From: Brachyhypopomus gauderio | Lineage: Eukaryota; Chordata; Actinopteri; Gymnotiformes; Hypopomidae | Assembly: GCF_052324685.1 (NCBI RefSeq) | Contig: NC_135219.1 | Coordinates: 21,499,258-21,563,257 of the forward strand | Direction: 5' to 3' | DNA: 64,000 nt | Shown here: in pieces, positions 38,201 through 49,157 of the stretch | Layout: every line of letters begins with the position of its first letter | How positions within the stretch are numbered: the stretch's first letter is position 1 | Translations under genes and position numbers: made by a program | The notes under the pieces: generated by a model | The model's database searches: none | What the model was told of the DNA's origin: nothing | Seen by the model: only the letters and a program-made list of their open reading frames with translations

Positions 38201-38785
38201 AGGTGGATGAGGAAGTAAAGCAAAGAAAAGGAGAAAACCACAACCAAACTGGAGTTCAGCTGTATGGAGATTTCAAATTGGGACACAGGAAGTGGGGGAA
38301 TCATGGCTCAAACCACCGCACAACTACTCTACAAGGAACACAAGATGGATGACTTTACAGGTCTCCTCATCATGTCCACGTGAGACAAAGGTTTAAACTA
38401 AAAGGGAAGGCCTTCATGGTTTAGGCAGGTTTGGACTTAAACCATGGTCCATGATAAATCAGAGGCCTTGACAGACACCACATAGCCACCAGAGAGGTGG
38501 AGGTAGTTGACAGGAAGACAGAGAGATACACAACTCAAAGGACTGAGGGAAGCTTTCCTCGGAAAGACAAACACAAGGGACAACTGTCCCTCACAGAACT
38601 CACAGAACAGGAAGAAAGAATACTCAAGAGAACCAGGAACCAACAATAACATTTAACAATAACAGTGTGCATGGTGACAATTACCAGTGTGCTGAGCTTT
38701 GCCAACCTTCAGTCTTGAACTCAAGTTGTGAAGGAAACATCCTAAAATGTTTTTCTTTTATAGCATTAAAAGAAATCCTCTTTAC
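35237..38785. other. Intergenic, mostly non-repetitive
   Basis: A stretch of ~3.5 kb with no exon I can support. Predicted frames are short and lack domains. The possible LTR-like segment inside it is listed separately. Confidence 0.4.
36340..36870 (+). mobile_element. Possible LTR-retroelement remnant
   Basis: A purine-rich stretch is followed by a TATA-like GTATACTTTT, AAATAAATTT near 36735, and GTGTTGGGGCCTATCTGGGT. A few tens of bases later ATCCCAACAC forms a small inverted repeat with it. The layout resembles an LTR end and leader, but no retroviral or retrotransposon coding sequence and no target duplication are visible. Confidence 0.25.
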
Positions 38786-38837
38786 CCTAGTGGTCAAATC
38801 CAGGACACGGATGGCAAGGTAGACCACTAGGTGGCGC
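38786..38837 (+). promoter_or_regulatory. CTCF-type motif inside a hairpin
   Basis: CCACTAGGTGGCGC at 38824-38837 matches the CTCF core consensus CCASYAGRKGGCRS at all 14 positions. The overlapping GACCACTAGG (38822-38831) is the exact reverse complement of CCTAGTGGTC at 38786-38795, so the site can fold. It lies ~0.9 kb upstream of pcare. Occupancy is untested. Confidence 0.55.
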
Positions 38838-39777
38838 TAGGGAGCCTACAGAGGGGTTGGAAGGTGTGTGTGATGTGACGCATGTTATTTTAGTGGTTTG
38901 TTTTTTAACACAAATTACTAAATGTAAATTATATGTAAGGCTTAGAGTAGGTATTTACGACTTGGAGGTAAATGTAAGAATGCACATCAGATAAGTTAAC
39001 CAGTTAGGCAGGATAATCATGACTGTAACACATCCCACCCCCTACCTGTGTTTTTCAAACGTCTTCCACTTTATGTCATAAAGGTGAGGTTATTCACGTG
39101 GTTAGTGATCAGATTAAATCTAAATAGATTATAAAGTCTATTGAAATAGCAAATCAGTCTATTCTTGGTTGTATCATCTGTAATTGCAAATGTTGTCATC
39201 TTTCTGTTGATAGATACTTGTGGAATCCGTGGAATATCTCAGAGAATGAAAATGACATCAAATATATTCTCTCAAACAGTGCTGATCATTTCTTTGTGTT
39301 GATAAAAAAAGAAAAATCAAATGTAGGCAAATGTTCACTGACAAGACATCTTATTTTCTTGATGAGCTTATGCTCTTACGTGTGCAGTTCATTCTATTAA
39401 TGTGACCATCTGTGCATGCAGAGAGCTAAAGGATCTCAAATCTCCTTTATCCTCTCAGTCAATCAGCTATTTGAAGACTGTACCACACAGCTATGCGCTG
39501 GGATCTTTTTTTTGGTGAATCTCTGTGGAAAAAAATTGAATAAGGCATATGAAAACTGAAATGGCAACTAGAGCATGACAGGTGTGTTAGCAAAACCTAA
39601 AGAACTCTAAAGAGAAACTGCTTCTTTGCCCAGAAACAACAAGAGCATGCCAGTAATAACGGGGGTGGTGGACAGCAAGGACTACTAACACTCAGGTAAT
39701 TTTAAACAGAAAAAAAACTAGAGCTCTACCTAGTCTAATCACTCTACTGTCTTAAGGATCTGAAATTGTCTGTCAAA
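38838..39777. other. pcare upstream region
   Basis: No repeat or other gene is seen. Any 5' UTR exon boundary is uncertain. Confidence 0.4.
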
Positions 39778-42666
39778 ATGGGTTGCTCACCTTCCAAAGG
39801 ACAGATCTTTGCTGGATTATCTAAACAAGCCATGCATTTTGCATTACATGAAAACAGCAATGACTCTCTCTCTGGTGGGACAGTAATTCAGAGAGCAGAG
39901 ACAGAAACTGTTTCACCTGGACAAATGTTGTTAGAAGAAGAAAACACGCTTGCGCCACTCTGTGATAAAGGATTCCCACTCTACAACATACAGGGTGACA
40001 CTGCCATGATCATGAGGGAAAGTGTTGACGCAGAAGGCAATGCAGACTTACAAGGAGGATTAGTGACCCCCCAGAAGAAAGAAAGAAAAAACAATGAGAG
40101 AAGAAAGAAAAACAAAGGCAAAATTTGTAAGGGAAAAAACAGTCTTAGAAAAACTGTCCATATTATGTCAAAAGAAGATTGTTCAGAAACAATAGTGAGA
40201 GCTCAACATGCAGCCTTTGCTTATCTAAACCCTAATATCCTGAAATATGAGTCACTCTTGGGACTCTTGGACCAAGCAACACAGACTCGACTCTCCTTAC
40301 AGCCTGTGGTGGCCCTGCTGACGTTACGCTATGATGAGATGAACCGCACCTTGGAGGAAATGGCAGACGAGGGCGAGAAGATGCTGGAAGAATATGGAAA
40401 CCACGTGACCCAGCCACCAGCGCCCAGAGACGTTCCACTTAACTCCGGCAGACCTGGTGCTGACCCGTGCTCATGCGGCCCCCCTCTATACCTTCTCCAA
40501 CAGATGCTTCAGCAATCGACCGAAAAGATGAGGCTCATAGGGGACTCCGTGAAAGGACTGGGGGACACGGCCCTGGAAGAGACAGCTGACTACTTTATGT
40601 CCCTCTCCCGACTGCTGGAACACAAGCTGGCGGGTAAAAGAGCGGCGGAGGGACGTGTGAGACGGGTGCTGGCTCAGGTAGAGGCGGCCGCCGGCCTGAG
40701 GAAGCCGAGCCCAGAGGACGGCACTCTGCACAGCGAGGACAGTGGCATCGGCGCTGACAACGAGTGCCACTGTGGTTCAGTGCGACTTCATCACCACCGG
40801 GAGAGCTTAGGGTCGAGAGCCAGCACCGGGTCATCATCTGGTTTTCCTGAAAGCAGAACATCTGATAGGCCTCAGTTTGATAGAGTTGAAGAGGGTGACG
40901 ATGTTGATGACGATGATGATGATGATGACGATGATGATGATGATGATGACGATGAAGATGACGACGAAGATGACATGGGCGATGATTATGATGGTAATAA
41001 GGAAGTCAATGAGGATAAAAACAAGACAAAAGATGAGCGGGAGAGGACAGAATATGTGACAGGATGCAAGATGTCTGATTGGGCCAAATCTCAGTGTCTT
41101 CAGATTGGCCCACAGAATGGCAGGGCAGCCAAAGCTATTTTTGAAAGGGCCAATCAGAGAGAGAGAAAAATTGTAAGGCCGAAAACTACAGGCAGTCTTT
41201 TAGTATCAAGCAAAGAGAAGCACAAACATTACCATTTAATGGGCCTTTGGCGGTCACAATCAATGAATTGTTTATGCAGCAGAGTGGAAGAGCGTATGAT
41301 GAACGTGCAGGAGAAAAGCCAGAAGGATGAAGAAAAATTCATGCAGCTTAGCAAAGGTTTGTCTGGGGGCGTGGTCCTCACTGGCCTTTGCAGGGAAAGC
41401 TTGAGAACACATTCATCTGGAACACAAAGGGCAGCACGATCATGGGCTCACCAGTGTGGAAGGAAAGGGACATTAAAAACTAGCATAGCACCTAGTTCAC
41501 CTCTGACATTCACACCTGGACCACCAGGGAAAAATGTCGTCAAACAACTCATCAGTACATTTAGCCAAGGAGTGGATGACAAATGCACCCAAGATAACAG
41601 GCTTACGAAAATTAAGACAACGAGGAATTGTTTTATGCCAAACTTAACCAATAGTGTTGAAGGTGTTAAGATAAAAAACAACAGTTACTCAATTAATGAG
41701 AGACTGTCAAATAGGCCTGATGATATAGATGTGGACTGCCTTCCTCCACCTCCTCCTGAGCTACTGATGGACAACAATTTTGTTAGCAAAGAAGACCCTA
41801 CTTGTGATGAGAAGGATAGCAAAACCCTCCATCATGGGTGTGCCTCGCAGAGACATTGTTACAGAGTCTCTCAACGTCTACGAGCCTCTTTGAACACAGT
41901 AACTGTGCTCCCAAACCGGCCCGGTTTTTCACAGGGCTCTGTAAGGATCCCAGACACCTGTCCAACCAGACAGGATGGCATGGCTGGAGTCCAGTCAGGG
42001 CAGGACTGTAAGCACCAAACTGGACTCGACATCGACAATGAGGAAGCAATCAGTATTTCCCAGCATTCTCGAAAGGTCATTAATCCGAAACACTCCTCTG
42101 ACTCTCCAGACATGAAAGAGCCTCGTGATCATTGCAGCTTCAGGCTTTTAGCAGGGAGACAAGGAAGCAGAGCCCCAACCACTCCACCGGTCTCCAGAGT
42201 CCGACTCCCACCTTCACGTTCTTCTCTGCACCACAGGGTTCCAAGTCCTCCTGCTCATTTCACCCCATCCTGTTATATCAGTGAAAAGGGGGAACCATCC
42301 ACGACACCACCAGTGCAGAGATACACCATGGGAGACAGTGATGAAGGTGCCATCACTCCTTCCCCTTCTTCCTCAGCATTTAAAGATGCTCGCTCTGTCT
42401 TTTGTCAAAAGACCCATTCAGGCCCTCAAACACAGACACCTTGCTGCAGGTCAACACTACCAAGACCATGGGGAGAGCCATGCAGAAGGACTCAGGCTGC
42501 TGGCTTGGCCCAGGCCTTTATGAGGAGCAGCCCATCGGGTCACATGACCAGCGTTACTGACCAGCGGCTGCTGCTACCCAATGCCATAAACAGTCAGGAC
42601 AGGGAGCCCATCAATTTAACCAGTGAGAGGCTTATAGGAGCTGAAGGACACCGTGCATCTTGTTAG
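39778..42666 (+). CDS. pcare: Photoreceptor cilium actin regulator (C2orf71 orthologue)
   Basis: A 962-residue protein in one large exon. The frame extends four codons upstream to a TTG, but the ATG at 39778 gives MGCSPSK, the myristoylation/palmitoylation start typical of PCARE, so I take that as the start. The conserved N-terminal helical region includes YLNPNILKYESLLGLLDQAT and TRLSLQPVVALL. SEDSGIGADNE lies near residue 319. A long Asp/Glu tract covers about 374-406. VVKQLISTFS lies near 584, LPPPPPELLMDNNF near 655, and the C-terminus is Ser/Pro-rich and disordered. In mammals the protein works in the photoreceptor connecting cilium with WASF3 and Arp2/3 in outer-segment disc formation, and its loss causes retinitis pigmentosa 54. 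It is shorter than human (~1288 aa). The mammalian gene has a small second coding exon, so the true C-terminus might be spliced rather than end at this TAG. Confidence 0.92.
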   Translation: MGCSPSKGQIFAGLSKQAMHFALHENSNDSLSGGTVIQRAETETVSPGQMLLEEENTLAPLCDKGFPLYNIQGDTAMIMRESVDAEGNADLQGGLVTPQKKERKNNERRKKNKGKICKGKNSLRKTVHIMSKEDCSETIVRAQHAAFAYLNPNILKYESLLGLLDQATQTRLSLQPVVALLTLRYDEMNRTLEEMADEGEKMLEEYGNHVTQPPAPRDVPLNSGRPGADPCSCGPPLYLLQQMLQQSTEKMRLIGDSVKGLGDTALEETADYFMSLSRLLEHKLAGKRAAEGRVRRVLAQVEAAAGLRKPSPEDGTLHSEDSGIGADNECHCGSVRLHHHRESLGSRASTGSSSGFPESRTSDRPQFDRVEEGDDVDDDDDDDDDDDDDDDDEDDDEDDMGDDYDGNKEVNEDKNKTKDERERTEYVTGCKMSDWAKSQCLQIGPQNGRAAKAIFERANQRERKIVRPKTTGSLLVSSKEKHKHYHLMGLWRSQSMNCLCSRVEERMMNVQEKSQKDEEKFMQLSKGLSGGVVLTGLCRESLRTHSSGTQRAARSWAHQCGRKGTLKTSIAPSSPLTFTPGPPGKNVVKQLISTFSQGVDDKCTQDNRLTKIKTTRNCFMPNLTNSVEGVKIKNNSYSINERLSNRPDDIDVDCLPPPPPELLMDNNFVSKEDPTCDEKDSKTLHHGCASQRHCYRVSQRLRASLNTVTVLPNRPGFSQGSVRIPDTCPTRQDGMAGVQSGQDCKHQTGLDIDNEEAISISQHSRKVINPKHSSDSPDMKEPRDHCSFRLLAGRQGSRAPTTPPVSRVRLPPSRSSLHHRVPSPPAHFTPSCYISEKGEPSTTPPVQRYTMGDSDEGAITPSPSSSAFKDARSVFCQKTHSGPQTQTPCCRSTLPRPWGEPCRRTQAAGLAQAFMRSSPSGHMTSVTDQRLLLPNAINSQDREPINLTSERLIGAEGHRASC

Positions 42667-43428
42667 TGTGATGAATCATTGCATGTGGTCATTTTAGTGC
42701 AATTGACGCCACAAAGATTACAGCTACTAGATGTTCTGTCTATGTTAAACATGACGTTTAAAACCATAAAATATGTGACATAATCTTTAGTCTTTAAAAA
42801 GAGTGAGTTTTTAAAGAATTTGGCAGTTTTTAAAGAATTTGCAAATGTTGTTACATTTCAGTGTGATCCATATATCAACAATTAACTTTTTTTACATTAC
42901 CAACTGGGAGCAATCAAGTGCTTATATTTTATGCTCCTTTCATTAACAATGTATGAAATTATGATTAAAAAAATAAATATTAAAATATGTATATATACCT
43001 ATAAGCTCAAGACATTAATAAACAGAAGAACCTTAGCTATGCAGAATCTGTGCTCAAATGAATGTCATTAATTACTCTGATTAGAATAGTCTCAGTACTG
43101 TGCATAGACCAAAGTCCTGATTAGAATTAGTCTAGACTGCCATTTGCGTAAAAGAAAATCAATAAGTTACTTGAAAACTATCTATTCAATGATTTCCTCC
43201 AGTAAATGGTAGATTTGAGATACATTTGTAATTACTTAACAAAGTTGCTTCTAGATTTTTCTTTTTTAATTGATGCTTCATCACTGCAGTTTTAAGTGAA
43301 TTAGGAAAAACACTTGATAAGACTGAGGTGTTATCTGAAGTATGTCAGCCATTACGGAGTGAAACAAATTCTTTAAGAAAGGAATAGGTAAAGAATTAAG
43401 GCTGATGTCACTGAGCCCGATAATGTCA
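42667..43428. other. pcare 3' region, nothing else recognised
   Basis: AT-rich sequence with AATAAA at 42972-42977 as a possible polyadenylation signal. No exon or repeat was identified. Confidence 0.45.
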
Positions 43429-43436
43429 CTCGTCAT

Positions 43437-43675
43437 CAGGGCCGGCGCCACGGGGGGGCGAATGGGGGCGTCGCCCCCTCAGGCGAGGTGTCCCGCCCCC
43501 TCAATGTAAAAAATAAGACCCATTTATTTTACAACAATCGCTACATGGTGCCCCCTCGGCCGCTCGACAATCGTTACACGCACCCCCCCCCCCCCCCCCC
43601 CCCTCAACAACTTACGTTCGCCCCCCCGAAATTTTCTGACGCCCCCTCACTTTATATGTTCTGGCGCCGGCCCTG
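43437..43675. mobile_element. hAT-type MITE (239 bp) with 8 bp target duplication
   Basis: The ends are CAGGGCCGGCGCCA and TGGCGCCGGCCCTG, which are exact inverted repeats. CTCGTCAT flanks both sides (43429-43436 and 43676-43683). The 8 bp duplication and CAGGG-type end are diagnostic of hAT elements. The inside is very GC-rich, with a long C run around 43585-43604, and has no transposase. Confidence 0.92.
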
Positions 43676-43947
43676 CTCGTCATCATCCACTTTTTTGCTC
43701 ATGATCACTGAACACACCTGTCCTCCATTATCATGCCTGTTTAAACCTGTTTGTTCCTTTAGTTCCCTGCAAAGTATTGCCAGCACTACCATGTGTGTAC
43801 TGACATGTACTGGCATTCTCCATGTACCTGCTTTCCTGCTTTGTTTATTCTCTTTTAGATTGGTAATGGATTGTAAATTCGCCAATGTTGGAGAAGATTG
43901 TTTTAGTTTTCACTTAAATATATTGAAAACATGCAATGTAACTTCGT

Positions 43948-44410
43948 AGATTTCTTTGTCAATCTGAGGTTTTGTTTTACGCCATCTACATTCAGCCGTC
44001 CTACAATCTTTCTCAAAATCTGAACTGCAGAGGCCTTTCTCCATAGTGCTTTCTGTTGGACTGGAATGGCATTAGCTTTAACTGGAGCAATCTCATCCAT
44101 AACACCAACAATGTTTGACTCAAAGCTGTTCAGCAGAGCATTGCCAGATTTGGATGGTTTGTATGGGGCTATGCACATTTTGCTCACCCAATGTGTATCC
44201 GTGCCATCATTTATATATCTCTTTTTTCAAACTCACAATGGGTCTTGAGTTGAGTGGCCCATGAATCACAAGTACACAGAAATGACCTGACGAAGCTACG
44301 TCTTTAACAGAGGCTGACATGTGGAGACCTTTTGAAATAATGAAATCCAAATACAAATCATGATGTGAACTCCCAGCCACACGCTGAGAGAGCCAAACAG
44401 GGTATAGAGA
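43948..44410 (-). pseudogene. L2-like LINE fragment, antisense
   Basis: On the minus strand, disconnected frames read DLYLDFIISKGLHMSASVKD and SSGHFCVLV, the end of an L2-type endonuclease. These are followed by LLNSFESNIVGVMDEIAPVK and KALWRKASAVQILRKIVGR, the linker before reverse transcriptase in fish L2 elements. Stops and frameshifts show it is dead. Borders are approximate. Confidence 0.7.
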
Positions 44411-46166
44411 TCCTTAGCATAATTGTCCTTAGAATGATCAATGTGTATTTCAAATTCATGGGGAAATTGTGGAATATCGCATATCTACATTTGGTGTTCT
44501 CTGCACACCTGTTTTATGAATGGCCTCTTTTATGAATATTATATTTGGTAACAGGACAAGTGAGCATTTACACTTACATATTGCATTAAAGTAACAAAAA
44601 TCATCCAGTTATCACCTAGTAACAAGACATTGTTCTTCTAGGAAAAGTGGATAGCAATTCTATTCAGCTGTAAAATGCATGACTGCCTGTTCAGAACAGG
44701 TAAAGCCCCACAGAGCTGATATACCTCAACAGTAACAACAGACTAATTTATGTACAGCAAATTTCTGAAACATTCAAAGAGTCTAAAAATATATGTGAGA
44801 ATCAATTAGCATAATGCAAAATGTTAAAAGTGACCTGAAGAAAAAAGTTGTAACAAACACTGTGAACTTAAAAATAACATTTGAAAAAATTGGTATATAG
44901 AGTTCAAGAAATTTTTTTTCAAAAACAGCTGACACTTTGCATACTCTATGAGATTTTTACAAGGTTATAGGGTGTTGATGTAAGACTTGTGACATTTACA
45001 AAAAATCTCAGTTTTTTTTTTTAACTGGTGAACTGAATGCTTAGACACACAAGACCATAATGACAAAACACCACCCTGAATGTAATCTCATTAAGAGCCC
45101 ATGTGAAGCTCTGTGTAATCCGAAAATAAACCCACACCCACTTTCTACCGTTCAAATAGCTGGCCTATATAATGACAAAACACCCACTACATCAGCGGTC
45201 ACCAGCTCCAGCTCTGGGGTTTGGAGATTTAACAGAAAATCTGATGAACTGGGAAATCACTGTTTCTGACTCCAACTTTGCAGCATTGCAGACTGAAAAA
45301 AATGATCTTAGCACTGATTTCTTGTGTGTTGCGTGGTCTCTCTCTCATCTATGCTCTTTTCTAGGAGAGACCCAGCCTCGGTAACTGAAATGTCTTGACA
45401 ATCTGAGCAGGAGATTCAACCCACTTGTTCTGCAGCAGACCCTTAGAGCACACTGCATGTGTTAAGAGTGGAGGAAGACGAGCCAATGGGTATTAAGGAT
45501 TAGCAAGATTAAAGCCTATCTTTTCTTGTTGTGTGTCTTGCCTGCAATCTTGAGCAGGTATACTGTGCTCACTTGCATATTGAGAGAATTTACAGGTAAA
45601 ACACTGTCTAAAATGAGGCAGACTGTAATATTCATATACATTTTGATAACTGCAATAAACCTGCAAGAAACAATTTTTAAAAATATTTTAAATCCCACTT
45701 TATACTCAAAAATAAATTCTCAGCCAGCAAACAGGAAAATCTTAGAAGACTTAGTCATTAACAATTGCTGTCTTGAGAAAGGCTGAAAAACATAATAAAC
45801 ACATCTTGTAATAGCCATTTTAAGTGGTACTAGATTAAGTTAGATGAAGTACTATGCCATTTAAGCATTTCAACTGTGAAATACCAAAAATTATGTTAAT
45901 CATTATTTACAATTTTATGTAAGTCTATCACTATTATCTGTGATACATAAATATGTAATTGAGCTCCATGCTGGACTTTGAATTTCCATTTTATTTACTT
46001 ATCTAAAAGAAGAAAACAATGGTTAATCATAGGCTATAATATACTTTTTGTACATGTCAAAAGAATGAAAAAGTTGAAAAATGTGAAAAAAATCTTAATG
46101 ATTCTGCATTTTTATCTGCACTATTAAGTAAAGCTTTCAAACTCATTAGTTCAGAATAACAATAAT
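44411..46166. other. Intergenic, nothing recognised
   Basis: AT-rich sequence with small open frames and no domain or repeat structure that I can name. Confidence 0.4.
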
Positions 46167-46254
46167 AAATATAGCCGCAAGCGGCAATTGCGGGTTCACA
46201 CACGAAAAAGCAAAAAAGTCCAAAAAATAGGCAAAATGATTCAGATCAGAAGTA

Positions 46255-46850
46255 AATCACATGCTGACATAACTGATATAACTGGCACGACTGGAATGAC
46301 TTCACTGGCATGATGAACAAAAATAACATGACTGATATGACTGACAACTGGCATGACTGGAATGAGTGACATGACTAGCATGACTGTAATGACATGACTG
46401 ATATGACCGACATGACTTATGACTGGACTGACATGACTGACATCTGCTTGTGTCAGAAAAGGAGACACAGAAATAGCACATCTGGCTAGGGTTGCATCTA
46501 TGTGAACAATATAGGAAGGCCTGCTTGTGTCTATACATGATTGGGCCTGTATATTACCAACAGAGAGAGATTGAGGGAGCCAGAGACTATGCTTTGTTAA
46601 TTCACTCCTTGCACACCTTGCACGCCTAACATGACTGTCCGTGTATTCAAAGTATGAATGTGGACTGACATGACTGATATGACTGGACTGAAATGATTGG
46701 CATGACACGACTTACATGACTGGCAGAACACGACTGGCATGACTGACATGACTGATATAACTGACATGACTGGACTGACATGACTGGCATGGCATGCCTG
46801 ATATGACTGATACGACTGACATTGCTGGCACGACTGACATATACTATACA
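46255..46850. repeat. Degenerate ~10 bp tandem repeat (GACATGACTG type)
   Basis: Decanucleotides such as TGACATGACTGATATGACTG recur at 46255-46445 and 46655-46850, separated by ~210 bp of ordinary sequence. Minus-strand frames of the SCQSYQSCH type are by-products of the repeat. Confidence 0.85.
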
Positions 46851-46893
46851 TATACTATAAATATGCATACAAACTATACATACATTTAGGTAG

Positions 46894-46895
<2 letters not shown>

Positions 46896-46936
<41 letters not shown>

Positions 46937-46949
46937 TGTGTGTGTTTGT
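46896..46949. repeat. (GT)n microsatellite
   Basis: GT tract with two TTTG interruptions. Further GT tracts lie at about 47360-47384 and 47446-47470. Confidence 0.95.
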
Positions 46950-48223
46950 GGTAGTGTATGTTCTGACATTAATCAGATTAAGCAAATAAAGTCACCCAAT
47001 GTCAATTGTCTTGAATCTCAAGAAGATATGCAGGGGCCCATGGGCCATATAGGATATGAGCATTGTTTAGAGTAAATAATTAACCTTGGATTTGAATACA
47101 TGTCGCGTGCTCTGAAGTATCAGTGTCCATTTAACTGGCTTATGAGTCAACAAGGCCCAAAAGGTCACAAAACATTGTAATGGCAAAACAATTCAGATAA
47201 TAGATCTAAATCACTTGCTGAGATTATCTTAGTGTGTCTTTGGATGACAAAAATAAGCTAAACATCAGTTAGTGTGTTGGAAATGGCTAGAGAACTGTGT
47301 ATATGAAGCATAATTGTAGTCCTGTGTGTGAATGTGTATGGAGAAAAAAGTTAAATATCTGTGTGTGTGTGTGTGTGTGTGTGTTTTAGTCAAAGAGTAA
47401 TGGGTATACATGGCTAGGGCAGTGTGTATGTTAAACCTATAAGTAGGTGTGTGTGTGTGTGTGCGTGTGTGAGAGAGAGAGAGATAGAGTGTGTGTTTTC
47501 AAAAACAGAAGCTAAACGTCAGTTTGTGTGTTTGTATCTGGGTTACTCATAGAGAAATGGGTAGGTATGGCAAGGGCAGTGTGAAAGCTACAGAGGCCTG
47601 TGTTTTTGTAAGTGCATGTGAAAGAGAGGGGGGGGAGGTAAAGCCCATGGGTTGTAAAGTGTTGGAAGCATGGGGGAGTGTGAGGGGAGTGGAGGAGGGG
47701 GGGGCAGAGTGTGTGAGAAAGGCGCGTGCGTCTGTCTCTACTTCTCCCTCCACTGCTGAGTATGGAAAATGAAAATATTCACTGTAGAGCTGTTTGTGGA
47801 CGGATTTGGCTCAAAATTGGCACATCGCACCACAATGGTCATGTGAATGTGGATTTCAATTTCCATAACAATCAGACATACTATGGCGTAGTTATTGAAC
47901 TGGGAATTTGATGTGTTATGATGGTAGCATTGTGATGCATATGAAAAATATTAATTTGTCAAAAACGTAGGATTTTCTCGCTAATCTTAGCATTTCAGAG
48001 TCTGCTGAGTATTACAAGGTGTGATTTAAGGTGATGGAGTTAAAATGCTAGGACTAGTATGAAAATGACAAGTTATATATATTTGATGATAGTGAAAAAG
48101 TGGTACATTTTTGCAAAGCACATGTAATTACAAAGTTACTAGGAATTCTGCATACAATCATATGAGTCCAAGCATTTCTTGATAAGTGAAAATATGTAGG
48201 AGAAATTCTGGATTTCTAGTATA

Positions 48224-48237
48224 GCGCCACCTAGTGG
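48224..48237 (-). promoter_or_regulatory. CTCF-type motif carried by the dispersed repeat
   Basis: On the minus strand it reads CCACTAGGTGGCGC, identical to the 14-base motif at 38824 and a full match to the CTCF core consensus. It lies inside the 3 kb repeat. Confidence 0.45.
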
Positions 48238-49157
48238 TGCAATTCCCTTCTAACATGAGTATGTCTTAGAGGGTGTGTACATGAACATACCATGTCAGTT
48301 TCATGTGTATGTACCTATGGTAAGTCTGTCAAATGGCCAATAAATTCAAATTAAAATTAATTGGCTTATGGCGGCCATGTTTTTTGAGTGATGAGGTCAT
48401 CATTGTGTGTCTTGATACCACTTGACCCCATGATGATGCCTGTAAAGTTTTGGCTTGATGTGACTAATGGTTTCTGAGAAACAGTTTTTCCCATGTTATA
48501 GCGCCCCCTATTGGACAATCGTGGCCAGCTTTGACCTGTGACCTCCGAGTCATGTGCCCTAACAACTGATAAATTTGCATGAAGATTGGTCAAAGCATTG
48601 TTGAGATATAGCTGCTGAAGTAAATTTGGCCACGCCTCAGAGCTATTGATTGACATGTGACAGCCAGGCTGTATGGAAATGTCACAATGTTGGCGATAAG
48701 TTTTGATAATGAGATTCTTCTGAGTAGTTTGATACCAAGATTGTGGTGATCAGATGAAAAACCAAGGAGTAGCAGGCAAAAGTAGGTTTTGCATATTATG
48801 CAAATTAGCAAAAAATCTAAGTAGGCGGAGCTTCATAGTTGTATATGAAATGTCCTATTGAATTGAGCCAAGGAATGCATAGGAAGTGGAATTTTGTTTC
48901 TATGACTTATGGTATGGGAGATATGGGCCAAAAAGTCACATAGTGTGCTATAGCGCCACCATCAGGCCGATGTGGGTCCCTATAAGTGTGTGTGGTCCTT
49001 TTGACCTAGAGAACAAGTTTGGCAAGTTTGGTGTGTCTAGGCCTTACGGTTTAGGCTGCAGCATGATTTATAGACAGCAAAATGGGAAGAAGAATAATAA
49101 GAAAAACGCTAACAATTACAATAGGGTTCCCACACTATGTGTGTGTGAACCCTAATG

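Larger units (their letters stand above)
46167..49157 (+). mobile_element. ~3 kb dispersed fish repeat
   Basis: It begins ATAGCCGCAAGCGGCAATTG and GCGGGTTCACACAC, and ends AACAATTACAATAGGGTTCC and GTGTGTGAACCCTAAT, so GGGTTCACACAC recurs inverted near both ends. Internal blocks such as TATAGCGCCACCTAGTGG, TATAGCGCCCCCTATTGG, AACAAGTTTGGCAAGTTTGG and GAAGAATAATAAG are ones I recognise from an abundant teleost repeat. No protein-coding region was found. Whether all 3 kb is a single insertion is not certain. Confidence 0.55.

Noticed and set aside
39766..39777. Four-codon upstream extension of pcare
   Set aside because: It begins at TTG and would bury the MGC lipidation motif expected at the N-terminus.
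40232..42113. Frames of 68-94 codons antisense to pcare
   Set aside because: Shadows of the long coding exon, without family features.
46241..46985. Minus-strand frames rich in Ser-Cys-Gln and His
   Set aside because: Translation of the decamer tandem repeat and a (GT)n tract.
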